DNA of 64,000 bases from a virus: positions 1 through 64,000 of IMG/VR virus record IMGVR_UViG_3300027896_000014, one strand, 5' to 3'. The position numbers were made by a program, and so were the translations under genes. Position 1 is the first letter of the stretch. Every line of letters starts with the position of its first letter. Shown here one piece after another: positions 15,119-23,633 of the stretch. The notes beneath the pieces are model-generated. The model was not told the origin of the DNA, did no database searches, and was given only the letters and a program-made list of their open reading frames with translations.

Positions 15119-15901
15119 ATGGCTGAACGAAGATCACTTTGGGGGAGTATTTCGATGTCCGAAAAGGTCAATAAATTGTCTCTTCCAGCTGCTTTATTTT
15201 ACACATGGACAATTCCACATGAAGACGATTTCGGGTACATCGAAGGAGATTTGAAGCATTTGAAAGCAGTTATCGTGCCCTACCGTGAAGAAAAATGCTT
15301 CTCTACCCATGGAAATTCTAAGGAATTTGAAAAATTGGTAAACGAGATCGCAAACGTCCACCGAATTGTCGGAAGTTCTAAGCCGCTGTGGACACTCTAC
15401 ACTGTAAATGGCAAGCGCTATATAAAAGATGAGTATTTTGAAGAACGACAATCATTTAAGGCAGTTCACCGCAAACCTTCCAAGATAAAAGCTATCCTCG
15501 ATAGCACCCTTTCTGCACCCTCGTTGCACCCTTCCAGCACCCAAGAGGTGCAATCAAGTGCTAAAGAGGTGCCTAAGTTAAGTAGAAGTGAAGAGAAGAG
15601 AAGTAGAAGTACCCCTAATGTGGATAACTCTGTGGAAATCTCAACCCAGAAGTCTAAACCAAAAGGCGACGACGGGAACCCCTTTTTTCTCTCAACTGAC
15701 ACAAGAACCGAAGAGGAATTCAACCAGTCTCTCCGAGATACCTACCCATCAATTTACGAGAAGACCATGGGGGAAATTAATGAGTGGTTCGATAATAACC
15801 CCGACACTTTCAAGGACCCCAGTAAAAAAAGAAAGTTCATCCTAACCCGATTCATACAGGCCCATGCCCAGGCCAAACAACTCGGAGTCGAAAAGCCATG
15901 A
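15119..15901 (+). CDS. replication-organiser-like protein
   Basis: 260 residues. The N-terminal ~115 residues (MAERRSLWGSISMSEKVNKL, then FYTWTIPHEDDFGYIEGD) resemble the winged-helix domain of phage replisome-organiser and DnaD-like proteins. A low-complexity Ser/Lys linker follows, then a helical C-terminus. It probably binds the origin and recruits host replication proteins, as no phage polymerase or helicase is seen. Its stop overlaps the next gene (ATGA). Confidence 0.6.
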   Translation: MAERRSLWGSISMSEKVNKLSLPAALFYTWTIPHEDDFGYIEGDLKHLKAVIVPYREEKCFSTHGNSKEFEKLVNEIANVHRIVGSSKPLWTLYTVNGKRYIKDEYFEERQSFKAVHRKPSKIKAILDSTLSAPSLHPSSTQEVQSSAKEVPKLSRSEEKRSRSTPNVDNSVEISTQKSKPKGDDGNPFFLSTDTRTEEEFNQSLRDTYPSIYEKTMGEINEWFDNNPDTFKDPSKKRKFILTRFIQAHAQAKQLGVEKP

Positions 15902-16056
15902 CAAATAAAGAGGTCAAAGAACTGATCGCTATCCTCGAATTAATTGAGAACAAGGAAAATATGTTGCGTGAAATAGTCGTTTGGCTCAGATCTAAGGGAC
16001 TATGGGAAGAGTGCCAGAAGGATTTAATAACCAAAATTGCCAAGGAGCCTAAATGA
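15898..16056 (+). CDS. small helical protein (52 aa)
   Basis: 52 residues, MTNKEVKELIAILELIENKE and onward, one or two amphipathic helices. ATGA overlaps with both the replication protein before it and the small terminase after it. Unknown function. Confidence 0.65.
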   Translation: MTNKEVKELIAILELIENKENMLREIVVWLRSKGLWEECQKDLITKIAKEPK

Positions 16057-16562
16057 CCAAGAAGAAAGAACCCGCCCTTAAACGAAAGGTGGGTAGACCA
16101 AGGAAATTTACCGACCTCGACCTCTTTCAAAAGAAGATTAATGAGTACTTCGAAGAATGTGATGAAAAAAAAGAACCCTACCTGATATATGGGTTGTCAA
16201 TCCACCTGGGACTATCCAGAGAACACCTGCTAAAGTATGAAGATGAGAGACCAGGATTTAGTGAGGCCATTAAAAGAGCAAGAGAGAGGGTACAAAGGCA
16301 AATCGAGCAGATGATGGTTGAACGTGGCACCGGAAACGTGGCTGGACTCATTTTCTGGCTCAAGAACAATGCTGGTTGGCGGGATCTTATGGAACTTGAA
16401 CACGCTGGTCCAGGGGGAATTCCTCTCGAAATGAGTAGTATCGAAGTGGCCGCTCGAATCGCTACGATCCTTGAACTGGCTCGGAAGAAGAAGGAAGAGA
16501 TAGCCATCGAGACCGAAGAAACAAAGGCGATACCAGAGAAGATTAATGTCAGCAAGAATTGA
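16053..16562 (+). CDS. terS: terminase small subunit
   Basis: 169 residues. N-terminal basic GRPRKF, a helix-turn-helix region (YGLSIHLGLSREHLLKYE), then a long helix and NVAGLIFWLKNNAGWRD, the hallmark of gp3/terS-like packaging proteins. It recognises phage DNA at pac and hands it to the large subunit. The large subunit lies about 1.1 kb downstream, separated by several small genes. Confidence 0.85.
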   Translation: MTKKKEPALKRKVGRPRKFTDLDLFQKKINEYFEECDEKKEPYLIYGLSIHLGLSREHLLKYEDERPGFSEAIKRARERVQRQIEQMMVERGTGNVAGLIFWLKNNAGWRDLMELEHAGPGGIPLEMSSIEVAARIATILELARKKKEEIAIETEETKAIPEKINVSKN

Positions 16563-16610
16563 CACCACAAGATATTGGGGTAGGAAGAGAGGTAAAAATT
16601 ATCAGGTCAT

Positions 16611-16650
16611 TTGTGAGCTTGTGAAAAGTTAATAATCTTCACAACTTGTG
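16611..16650. repeat. clustered TTGTGA motifs and hairpin after terS
   Basis: TTGTGAG, TTGTGAA and another TTGTGAG occur within 40 bases. TTGTGAA (16619-16625) and TTCACAA (16638-16644) form a 7-bp stem, and CACAACTTGTG (16640-16650) is a small palindrome. A further TTTCACAAAG lies at about 16720. A packaging-initiation or operator site is possible next to terS. Confidence 0.4.
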
Positions 16651-16747
16651 AGTTTTTTGTGGCAAAGGTTAACATAATACTACTTATAGGACAGAGCAAA
16701 AAAATGATTTCTGAAAGGTCATTTCACAAAGTCTGGAGGAGGGGGCC

Positions 16748-16903
16748 ATGGAAAATTATCAGTCGTCCCAAACCGACAAACCCCAGAAGCCGAACCAACG
16801 CCGATCCTCAAGATGGAACTTCATCTTCAAGAGAATTTGCTTCCGTCGGTGGTTCAAGCCCAAGTCTGAGCGGTGGTGGTGGGCGGGCTGGAGGCTGAGG
16901 TAG
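16748..16903 (+). CDS. small Trp/Arg-rich protein (51 aa)
   Basis: 51 residues with GGAGGAGGGGG upstream. The C-terminal half is extremely rich in Arg, Trp and Phe (FKRICFRRWFKPKSER followed by three Trp). No family recognised; it may bind nucleic acid or membrane. It sits between the two terminase genes. Confidence 0.5.
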   Translation: MENYQSSQTDKPQKPNQRRSSRWNFIFKRICFRRWFKPKSERWWWAGWRLR

Positions 16904-17011
16904 GAGGTAAAGAATTCTTTTGGCCATGGCCCGAAAGGAGGTATACCCCCGGAACCAATTCCAGAATTTGATTTACTCTCAGTCTTTACGAAACTGGTAA
17001 AAGGGTTTTTT

Positions 17012-17200
17012 ATGAAGAGTCCATGCTTGAAATGTGAAATCAAAAAAAGAGATAAATGTTTTGAATTTTGTAGGCTTCTTAAATCTTATCAGGATTTTCT
17101 TGACTCAAATAGAGTTGAGTGGCCGGAATATCCGTTGGGTGATGGTAACCCAGGCCGAAAAAAAAGAATACCGCCATTTATTTTAGACATGGATTATTGA
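17012..17200 (+). CDS. Cys-rich small protein (62 aa)
   Basis: 62 residues, beginning MKSPCLKCEIKKRDKCFEFC, a four-Cys pattern that may bind zinc. The frame is open upstream to 16905 without a standard start, so the N-terminus is not certain. Unknown function. Confidence 0.55.
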   Translation: MKSPCLKCEIKKRDKCFEFCRLLKSYQDFLDSNRVEWPEYPLGDGNPGRKKRIPPFILDMDY

Positions 17201-17257
17201 GGAAGCGTCGGGAGAGCGAGCAGTAAAAAATAAAAAAAAACAAAAAGGAGGTAAGAC

Positions 17258-17443
17258 ATGAAAGCTGAATCAGGTTTACGGAAAATGGCTATTGAGTTTG
17301 CGGTTAGGACTTATTGTCTCGGCACTTCGACAAACGATGTAGTTGAGCGTGCGGAGGCCTTCCTGAAGTTTTTGAAGGGTGACATTGCAGGGGCAATTCG
17401 ATCAGGTGCAGGAGTGAGAACAAAAAAAATTCAGAAAAAATAA
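17258..17443 (+). CDS. hypothetical protein (61 aa)
   Basis: 61 residues with AAAGGAGGT upstream. A helical N-terminal part (MAIEFAVRTYCLG, VVERAEAFLKFL) and a basic tail. Similar small proteins are often adjacent to phage terminase genes; role unknown. Confidence 0.65.
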   Translation: MKAESGLRKMAIEFAVRTYCLGTSTNDVVERAEAFLKFLKGDIAGAIRSGAGVRTKKIQKK

Positions 17444-17478
17444 AAAAGGGTGAATTTCTTTAACGAAAGGAGGTAGGT

Positions 17479-17709
17479 ATGTTGTGTTATGAGTGTATGA
17501 TTAAACGGAACCAGTTATATGATTTAGATGTGCCTGATTTATTGTGGCCCTGGATTCATTGTCACCACGAAGAAAAGAAACCGCAAGAAGAGAAGTGTCC
17601 GGTGTGCCACAATTTTTCAGATGCAACGGAAATACAACGTCAGGTTTTCACGGCATTCTTCCGGTTGCCTTGTAATTTCTGCTATAAGTGCGGCCGTGAA
17701 CTGAAATGA
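17479..17709 (+). CDS. zinc-finger small protein (76 aa)
   Basis: 76 residues with three Cys pairs: CYEC near the start, CPVC in the middle and CYKCGREL at the end, plus HCHH. Zinc-ribbon or double-finger fold. GAAAGGAGGT upstream, and the stop overlaps the terminase ATG (ATGA). It may assist the terminase or host RNA polymerase; unknown. Confidence 0.65.
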   Translation: MLCYECMIKRNQLYDLDVPDLLWPWIHCHHEEKKPQEEKCPVCHNFSDATEIQRQVFTAFFRLPCNFCYKCGRELK

Positions 17710-19253
17710 GCCTTACCGAGATAACCGAGCTTACAGAGATGATTGATGTGCTTCCCCCCGAGGAGCAGGCGGAACTCCGCAAGTTAGTGACAAAGGGCTT
17801 CCCGCTGTGGCTTCCCGTCAAGGGGCCTCAGCTTCAGGCCTGGAATTCACAGGCGGATATTTTGTTATTTGGAGGTTCTGGTGGAGGAGGGAAGAGCGAT
17901 ATACTTTTAGGTCTTGCGCTTACGGTGCATAAAAAATCTCTCGTCTTCCGGCGTGAGGCGACACAGGCCGAAGGGCTCATTGATAGGGTCGCAGAGATTC
18001 TTCATACGAGGGATGGGTTCAACGCTCAGAAATTGATTTGGCACATTGGGGCACAACGGAAGTTAGAATTCGGTTCCTGCAAGGATCCGGGGGACGAAAT
18101 TAAATGGATGGGGAGGCCTCATGATTTTTTAGCCTTCGATCAACTGGAGCATTTCCTTGAAAAGCAGTTCCGGTTTCTTCTCGGGTGGAACAGGACGACG
18201 AAGAAAAATATCAGATGCCGTGTCGTTGCAACGGCTAACCCGCCGACAACCGAAGAGGGCAGATGGATTATTGGTTATTGGGGACCCTGGCTCGATAACA
18301 AACATCCTCATCCGGCCAAACCCGGAGAGTTGCGCTGGTACACCACGATCGAAGGCAAAGATACGGAGATGCCGGACGGCAAGCCCTTCAAGGACAAACT
18401 GGGTCACCCGATCACCCCGAGGTCTCGGACATTCATTCCTTCCTCGGTTTACGACAACCCCTTCTTGATGGCTACAGGTTACGATTCTATCTTGGCCTCT
18501 ATGCCCGAACCCCTGCGCTCGCAGATGCTCGAGGGGGATTTTACCGCTGGTATGGAGGATCCAAGATGGCAACTTATTCCCACAGCCCACGTTGAAGCAG
18601 CTCAGGCGAGATGGAAAGAGTACGGGATGCAGGGTGAGATGACCTCTATGGGAGTCGATGTAGCCAGAGGCGGAAGAGACAAGACAATTATCTCAACCCG
18701 TTACGGAAACTGGTATGCTCCCCTGGTTTCGCTTCCGGGTGTCCAAACTCCTGACGGCTGGTCGGTAGGCAGCGAGGTCTTTAAAGTTCGGAGAGATCAC
18801 GCTCCTATTCATGTTGATGTGATCGGAGTAGGAGGCTCCGTAGTAGACCACTTAAGAAAAAATCTTAATTGGAACGAGGTCGTCGCCATAAATGGCGCCG
18901 AGCAAGCAACCATCGGTGCAACCGACAAGATGTCGGGGAAACTAAATTTCCGAAACAAGAGAGCGGAGCTTTGGTGGAGATTCAGGGAAGCCCTTGACCC
19001 AAAGACTGGCGTGAGCCCGCCGATTGCACTGCCTCCCGATCCCGAGCTAAAGGCCGACCTCTGCGCTCCGATATGGAAGCTCACGACTTCCATAGAGATC
19101 CAGATTGAATCGAAAGAAGAAATCGAGAAGCGCATAGGCAGGTCCCCAGATAAGGGTGATGCCGTCGTTTACTGTTCGGTGCAGACTACGAAAAGTGGTG
19201 GCTTTGGTGGAAAATCGGAAATAAGGAGGAGAGGAACTTGGCGATCAATGTAA
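17706..19253 (+). CDS. terL: terminase large subunit
   Basis: 515 residues. The ATPase domain has Walker A in GGSGGGGKSD (about residues 57-66), a Walker B-like LAFDQLEH and a coupling motif ATANPP. The RNase H-like nuclease domain has VDVARGGRDK, HVDVIGVGGSV and KGDAVVYC, supplying the catalytic acidic residues. It powers DNA packaging and cuts genomes from concatemers. Walker B ends in Asp-Gln rather than Asp-Glu. Confidence 0.95.
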   Translation: MSLTEITELTEMIDVLPPEEQAELRKLVTKGFPLWLPVKGPQLQAWNSQADILLFGGSGGGGKSDILLGLALTVHKKSLVFRREATQAEGLIDRVAEILHTRDGFNAQKLIWHIGAQRKLEFGSCKDPGDEIKWMGRPHDFLAFDQLEHFLEKQFRFLLGWNRTTKKNIRCRVVATANPPTTEEGRWIIGYWGPWLDNKHPHPAKPGELRWYTTIEGKDTEMPDGKPFKDKLGHPITPRSRTFIPSSVYDNPFLMATGYDSILASMPEPLRSQMLEGDFTAGMEDPRWQLIPTAHVEAAQARWKEYGMQGEMTSMGVDVARGGRDKTIISTRYGNWYAPLVSLPGVQTPDGWSVGSEVFKVRRDHAPIHVDVIGVGGSVVDHLRKNLNWNEVVAINGAEQATIGATDKMSGKLNFRNKRAELWWRFREALDPKTGVSPPIALPPDPELKADLCAPIWKLTTSIEIQIESKEEIEKRIGRSPDKGDAVVYCSVQTTKSGGFGGKSEIRRRGTWRSM

Positions 19254-19399
19254 AGCGTTTCAAACTTAAAATCGGAAAAATAGTAAAAGAATTTCCACCT
19301 GGAAGAGTTGAAAAAATTACAATGAATTTTCCGCTGAAGTTTCCCCAGGAAGGCTTTGGCGAGATTACTTTCAGGGTGATTGAGAGGCCAAAACCATGA
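19238..19399 (+). CDS. hypothetical protein (53 aa), TTG start
   Basis: 53 residues from TTG with AAGGAGGA eight bases upstream, overlapping the terminase end by 16 bases. Beta-rich and basic (INVKRFKLKIGKIVKEFPPG, ITMNFPLKFP). Its stop overlaps the next ATG. Unknown function. Confidence 0.6.
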   Translation: MAINVKRFKLKIGKIVKEFPPGRVEKITMNFPLKFPQEGFGEITFRVIERPKP

Positions 19400-19527
19400 G
19401 TGAAGCCCTCTTTCTTTTGGCCAATATTTTCTTTATTCAGGCGTTGCCAACGAGACTTATCGTTCTGCTTATAATTTCGGATTGTGTCGTTCTGGGCGTG
19501 AAATTAATAATGGACTACATACCATGA
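19396..19527 (+). CDS. small hydrophobic protein (43 aa)
   Basis: 43 residues, nearly all hydrophobic with a membrane segment (LIVLLIISDCVVLGVKLI). ATGA overlaps on both sides place it firmly in the operon. Likely inner-membrane; function unknown. Confidence 0.6.
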   Translation: MSEALFLLANIFFIQALPTRLIVLLIISDCVVLGVKLIMDYIP

Positions 19528-19670
19528 ATAAGGCTTATCATCTACAGCAGATCAAGGCAGAATTAAAAAAAATGGAGGAAGAAGTTCAATCCAAACGCAA
19601 AGTGTCAAGCAGTATCGTCTTGAGACTCATCGCTATCCTGTATGATCTTTGCTCTATGATAGAGGTTTGA
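19524..19670 (+). CDS. small helical protein (48 aa)
   Basis: 48 residues from MNKAYHLQQIKAELKKMEEE, a charged helix. The start at 19524 overlaps the previous stop (ATGA) and is preferred to an upstream in-frame start. Unknown function. Confidence 0.6.
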   Translation: MNKAYHLQQIKAELKKMEEEVQSKRKVSSSIVLRLIAILYDLCSMIEV

Positions 19671-19698
19671 AATGTTGGATTTGGAGTTATGAAATTTT

Positions 19699-20103
19699 AT
19701 GTTTAGAGGCCAAATTATAACACGATCCGATATTCAGAGAGTAACAAAGAAGCACACAGCTCCAACACCTTCATCAAGAATAGCGGGGCGTGGCGGAATT
19801 CTTGTTTCTTCAACCGATCACCCAAAAAAGTTACGCCGTCATCATGGTAAAAATAAGAAAGCCAAGAAGGCTTTGAAGATTATCTCTACCTGTGCAATTC
19901 ACTTATATCCGAAACATATGCTTCCAACTGAGGTATTGACACCATATGTAAATTCCACACCAAAGAGGGTAAAGTCAATGCCAAGAGTAGTGGCGAAGCC
20001 TACGTTCCCAGTTTCGATAGCAAAACCAATAAATCACCATTTTCATATTCCAATGAAATCAGTAATGGAGAAAATCAATGCTAAACTATCTGGGCGGCCT
20101 TAA
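19699..20103 (+). CDS. basic protein rich in His/Lys/Pro (134 aa)
   Basis: 134 residues, very basic, with GRGGILVSSTDHPKKLRRHH and several HxxP segments. No ribosome site is obvious. It overlaps the next gene by 26 bases. It may be a nucleic-acid-binding head-associated protein; unrecognised. Confidence 0.5.
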   Translation: MFRGQIITRSDIQRVTKKHTAPTPSSRIAGRGGILVSSTDHPKKLRRHHGKNKKAKKALKIISTCAIHLYPKHMLPTEVLTPYVNSTPKRVKSMPRVVAKPTFPVSIAKPINHHFHIPMKSVMEKINAKLSGRP

Positions 20104-20677
20104 AAAGCGTTTCGACCATATTAAGACATCTTCTGATGAGAGCGATTCCTATGAACCTGCTATCGTCATTGTTCACCATGGGAAACCAGGAAAGTCGTTT
20201 ATTATTCTACAATCGGCCTATTGGAAATATATCGACCCGAAGGATAACCTCGATGCCGAACCATCGGATGCGAAGGAATTTCAGGAACTCGTTAATAAAA
20301 ATCTTCGTATCATCCAGCTTACAAAACATTTCTATGATTCCCCGAGCAGAAAAGAAGCCCTCCTCAATATCGCCCACACCAGGATAGCGGGGGCACTCAG
20401 ATTGAGCACCGGCATTATGCTCTGTGTTTGCTATAATTTGATTAAGTGCCTCACTATGTTCGACATAGAGGTAAGCCCCCAAAGTGCTGCACAACTTCTC
20501 ATGTTCATCCAAGATGGTTTAGACGACTTGAAGAATATGCCGGAAATTGCCAAAGAAGAAAAGCTCGTGGCCGGCGAAGTGACTTTATTTGAGGGATCGA
20601 GAAAAATCGCAACTAAGGACCTAACCGTTAGCGAGACCGATTTAATCATCGAAGGCGGAGGGGAGGGAGAGGCATGA
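20078..20677 (+). CDS. hypothetical protein (199 aa)
   Basis: 199 residues. N-terminal alpha/beta part (EPAIVIVHHGKPGKSFIILQ), a helical middle and an acidic C-terminus with GEVTLFEGSRKIATKD. Located between terminase and portal in an ATGA-linked cluster. No motif identified. Confidence 0.65.
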   Translation: MLNYLGGLKKRFDHIKTSSDESDSYEPAIVIVHHGKPGKSFIILQSAYWKYIDPKDNLDAEPSDAKEFQELVNKNLRIIQLTKHFYDSPSRKEALLNIAHTRIAGALRLSTGIMLCVCYNLIKCLTMFDIEVSPQSAAQLLMFIQDGLDDLKNMPEIAKEEKLVAGEVTLFEGSRKIATKDLTVSETDLIIEGGGEGEA

Positions 20678-20937
20678 GCTTCGGACTTAGAATTTCTTTT
20701 GGTAGATTATGCCGACTTGAAAAGTTAAGAGAGCAATGGCGTATAGCTCAAGAAGAAGATGCTAAACTTTCTTGCGGCTGGAAACCTCATCAATACCGTC
20801 GTCGTTGTTGGCCTCTAAGAACCGAGGATGTTTTTGAATCCAAGAATGAGTACGACATATTTATGAAGTTTATGGCTGAAGAGTTTGACAGAATTATTTT
20901 TGAACACCTATCGAAGGATACTGAAGACAACTCATGA
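20674..20937 (+). CDS. hypothetical protein (87 aa)
   Basis: 87 residues, helical with many Cys/Trp/Arg (CGWKPHQYRRRCWPLRTEDV). ATGA overlap at both ends. Unknown function. Confidence 0.6.
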   Translation: MSFGLRISFGRLCRLEKLREQWRIAQEEDAKLSCGWKPHQYRRRCWPLRTEDVFESKNEYDIFMKFMAEEFDRIIFEHLSKDTEDNS

Positions 20938-21155
20938 CACCCATCTTCAAGAAGAAAAAACTCATCGAACTCTCTCCCGATTTTGAGTCAACGCCTGAAT
21001 TTCCGGTAGAGAATTTAACCATAGAGATTTATACAAAAAAGAAAAAAATATCTTATGTGGAGTCGGAAAATTTTACCGGCACACTCCACCTAAATTTTAA
21101 TAAGGGAGGACTCAGTGGGGTACTTGAGGAAGCTGTAGAAAAAAAATCCCCTTGA
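20934..21155 (+). CDS. hypothetical protein (73 aa)
   Basis: 73 residues, beta-rich (NLTIEIYTKKKKISYVES, GTLHLNFNKGGL) with an acidic end. ATGA overlap with the preceding gene. Last gene before a promoter and terminator region. Unknown function. Confidence 0.6.
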   Translation: MTPIFKKKKLIELSPDFESTPEFPVENLTIEIYTKKKKISYVESENFTGTLHLNFNKGGLSGVLEEAVEKKSP

Positions 21156-21180
21156 CAACCCCTGTGCAATGTGATAAAGA
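21152..21180 (+). promoter_or_regulatory. promoter upstream of the head operon
   Basis: TTGACA (21152-21157), 17-bp spacer and TAAAGA (21175-21180). The -35 box is perfect, the -10 box partial. A terminator lies about 60-105 bases downstream, so a short RNA or an attenuated leader is expected. Confidence 0.5.
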
Positions 21181-21243
21181 AATTTAACAATTAATTTTAG
21201 ACCAGGTTGGTCCGTAAGTTTTAACCTCGGTTAACAACTGCAA

Positions 21244-21294
21244 CCCCTGGATAAACGCAACAAAAGCGTTGCGAGTTATTCGGGGGTTTTTTTT
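21244..21294 (+). terminator. Rho-independent terminator before portal
   Basis: An imperfect stem (CCCC...ATAA pairing with TTAT..GGGG, and AACGC pairing with GCGTT around AACAAAA) followed by eight T. Upstream are two small hairpins (GACCA/TGGTC and TTAAC/GTTAA). The portal frame starts in or just after the T run, so read-through or antitermination must occur. Confidence 0.7.
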
Positions 21295-23560
21295 GGACTC
21301 ACAAACTAAAGGACAAATCCTCCAGACATCCCGCCCGCAAGTCTACAAAAAAGAAACCAGAGACGGCCAAGAAATCCCCAGAACACGCCTCGGCGTAAGT
21401 GATAGCAAGCATCCACTGGACGGCCCTGAGTGGACAGAGCGATTGCGAAAGCTTATGCAGTGGAGGCGGCAAGCCCGCGTGTATCAAGCGGATAATCGAA
21501 TGGAGCAAGCCATTGATGAGGATTTCTACGATTCCATCCAGTACGAACCTGAAGATCTCCATGTCCTCGAAGAACGCCGCCAGCCTCCCCTCGTCTACAA
21601 CGTCAGCAAAAACGTCTTGAACTGGATTTTCGGTGTAGAGCTTAAAACGAGGATGGATCACCGTATCCTTCCACGAAAGAAGAACGATTCGGCCAATGCC
21701 AAGACCAAAACGAAACTCTTCAAGTATGTGGCCGATGTTTCTAAAGCGGCCTTTCACAGATCGCAGGCGTTTCAGGAGTGCATCAAGTCGGGACTCGGCT
21801 GGATCGAAACCGGAGTAAGAAAAAATGGCGATGAGCCCATCTTCATCCGCTCAGAGAGATGGCGCAATATGTGGTTTGACCATCTGGGTTTGGAGCTTGA
21901 TTGCTCGGACTGGCGCTATATCGTCCGTGAAAAATGGGTAGACCTCGACATCATCCAGGCCATGTTCCCGGAGAGAAAAGATGCCTTGAAGGTTATTTCT
22001 GAAGGCGTAAACTCCCTCTATCCCTATTTGCCCGACGATACGGTAATCACCGATTACGCTTCCGAATTCGACCTTGAATCCGACCTTGATTCTCTTTTTG
22101 GCGGACCCTTTGATGGAGCCAGAGAACGGGTAAAGGCCGTTGAGATGTGGTATCGGATGCCAGACCATGTAAAACTTTTGCATGTCCGGGATGAGGACAC
22201 GCCCTTTGGGGCGCTCGATGGTTCAATCTACAGGCCGCAAAACGCCGATCATAAATACCTTGTCGACGGCGGCTATTTTTCCACGATAGACGCCTACATG
22301 CTTACTGTCCGCTGTGCGATGTGGGCAGGCGCTACCTATCTTCAGGATATTCTAAGCCCTTACCACCATAACCGCTTCCCCTTCATACCTCTTTGGTGCT
22401 ACCGCAGAAAACGTGACAACCTACCCTATGGAGTCATGCGGGACATTCGGGACCCACAGAGCGACTTAAACAAACGTCGTTCCCGCTCCCTCTTCCTCCT
22501 ATCGGCAAACCAGGTAATTCACGAAAAGGGCGCCTTTGATGACCCAAATAAATTCAGAGACGAAATGAACAGAGCCGATGGAGACATGGAGGTAAACGAG
22601 GGTGTCCTTGTGGGCAAAAAACTTGAAATCGTCAAGCACAATGTCGATGCCGAAGCTCACGTCAAAATGGCTCAGGACGACGAGAGATTCATCCAGAGAA
22701 TTGCAGGCGTTGAGGATCCGAACCTTGGAAAAACCGAAAAGGAATTAAGCGGTAAGGCGCTTGCCCAACTCTCCATTCAGGGACAAACGACCTCCGGTAT
22801 TTTCTTCGACAACACTTATTATGCTTTTCAACACGAAGGCGAAATTGTTCTATCTCTCATTGAGCAGTTCTGCGACCAAAAGAAAGAATTTTTAATCAGC
22901 GGGGATCAGAGCAGAGACGAATTTATAACCATCAATGAGCTTACCGATCAGGGAATTCAAAATAATATCACGCTATCGAAAGCGAGATTTATTGTCTCGA
23001 AACAGGATTACCGGGAGAGCCAAAGACTCTCCATGCTCGATATGTTAAGCCAGCTCGTTCAGAGTCTTGCGAAGTCCATGCCTCAAGTCGCCCTTGCCCT
23101 GCTTGATGAAGTTATCGATTTCATGGATGACCTTCCGAATAAAGATGAGATGGTCTCAAGAATTCGTAAGATTAACAAACAACATGCACCCGAAGATGAG
23201 ATGACTCCAGAGGAGAAGGAACAGTTTAAACAGGCGCAGGCCCAAGTGCAGCAAGAACAAAATGCCATTAAACAGATTCAACTCGCCATGTCGAAGGCCG
23301 AACTTGCAATCAAACAGGGAGAGGCTGCGGATAAAGAGAATAAGGCAATGAGAAACCATGTCGATGCGCAGATGAAGAAGCTCGAAGGATTTATTAAAGC
23401 TTTGGAAGCGGCTCAAATAATCAGAGCGGCACCCCAGTTGGTTGGGGCTGCCGATAGGCTGATTATAGAGGCGGAGCAGGCCGGGGAGAAAAAGCCTGGA
23501 AATGGCGGAGCGCAGAGGCGCTTACTGCAACCAAGTGGAGGAACGGGATTGCCGAGTTAA
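21293..23560 (+). CDS. portal protein (P22-like)
   Basis: About 755 residues. Contains RQARVYQADNRMEQAIDEDF, EERRQPPLVYNVSKN and PFIPLWCYRRKRDNLPYG, then GVEDPNLGKTEKELSGKAL, and a long helical Gln/Glu-rich barrel region near the C-terminus, as in P22 gp1-type portals (725 aa). It forms the dodecameric DNA gate at the head vertex. The start is uncertain: TTG at 21293 is chosen, an upstream TTG at 21269 is possible, and the first ATG is 63 codons into the open frame. This places the start inside a terminator. Confidence 0.88.
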   Translation: MDSQTKGQILQTSRPQVYKKETRDGQEIPRTRLGVSDSKHPLDGPEWTERLRKLMQWRRQARVYQADNRMEQAIDEDFYDSIQYEPEDLHVLEERRQPPLVYNVSKNVLNWIFGVELKTRMDHRILPRKKNDSANAKTKTKLFKYVADVSKAAFHRSQAFQECIKSGLGWIETGVRKNGDEPIFIRSERWRNMWFDHLGLELDCSDWRYIVREKWVDLDIIQAMFPERKDALKVISEGVNSLYPYLPDDTVITDYASEFDLESDLDSLFGGPFDGARERVKAVEMWYRMPDHVKLLHVRDEDTPFGALDGSIYRPQNADHKYLVDGGYFSTIDAYMLTVRCAMWAGATYLQDILSPYHHNRFPFIPLWCYRRKRDNLPYGVMRDIRDPQSDLNKRRSRSLFLLSANQVIHEKGAFDDPNKFRDEMNRADGDMEVNEGVLVGKKLEIVKHNVDAEAHVKMAQDDERFIQRIAGVEDPNLGKTEKELSGKALAQLSIQGQTTSGIFFDNTYYAFQHEGEIVLSLIEQFCDQKKEFLISGDQSRDEFITINELTDQGIQNNITLSKARFIVSKQDYRESQRLSMLDMLSQLVQSLAKSMPQVALALLDEVIDFMDDLPNKDEMVSRIRKINKQHAPEDEMTPEEKEQFKQAQAQVQQEQNAIKQIQLAMSKAELAIKQGEAADKENKAMRNHVDAQMKKLEGFIKALEAAQIIRAAPQLVGAADRLIIEAEQAGEKKPGNGGAQRRLLQPSGGTGLPS

Positions 23561-23633
23561 ACAAAACCCAAATAAGTAGGGAGAGCTAAAAATTAGGCCA
23601 AAAATTAACCCAGAAAATAAGGAGGATAAAAAA

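Noticed and set aside
16659-16898. Longer frame over the region after terS
   Set aside because: The 51-residue frame at 16748 has the good ribosome site; this one does not.
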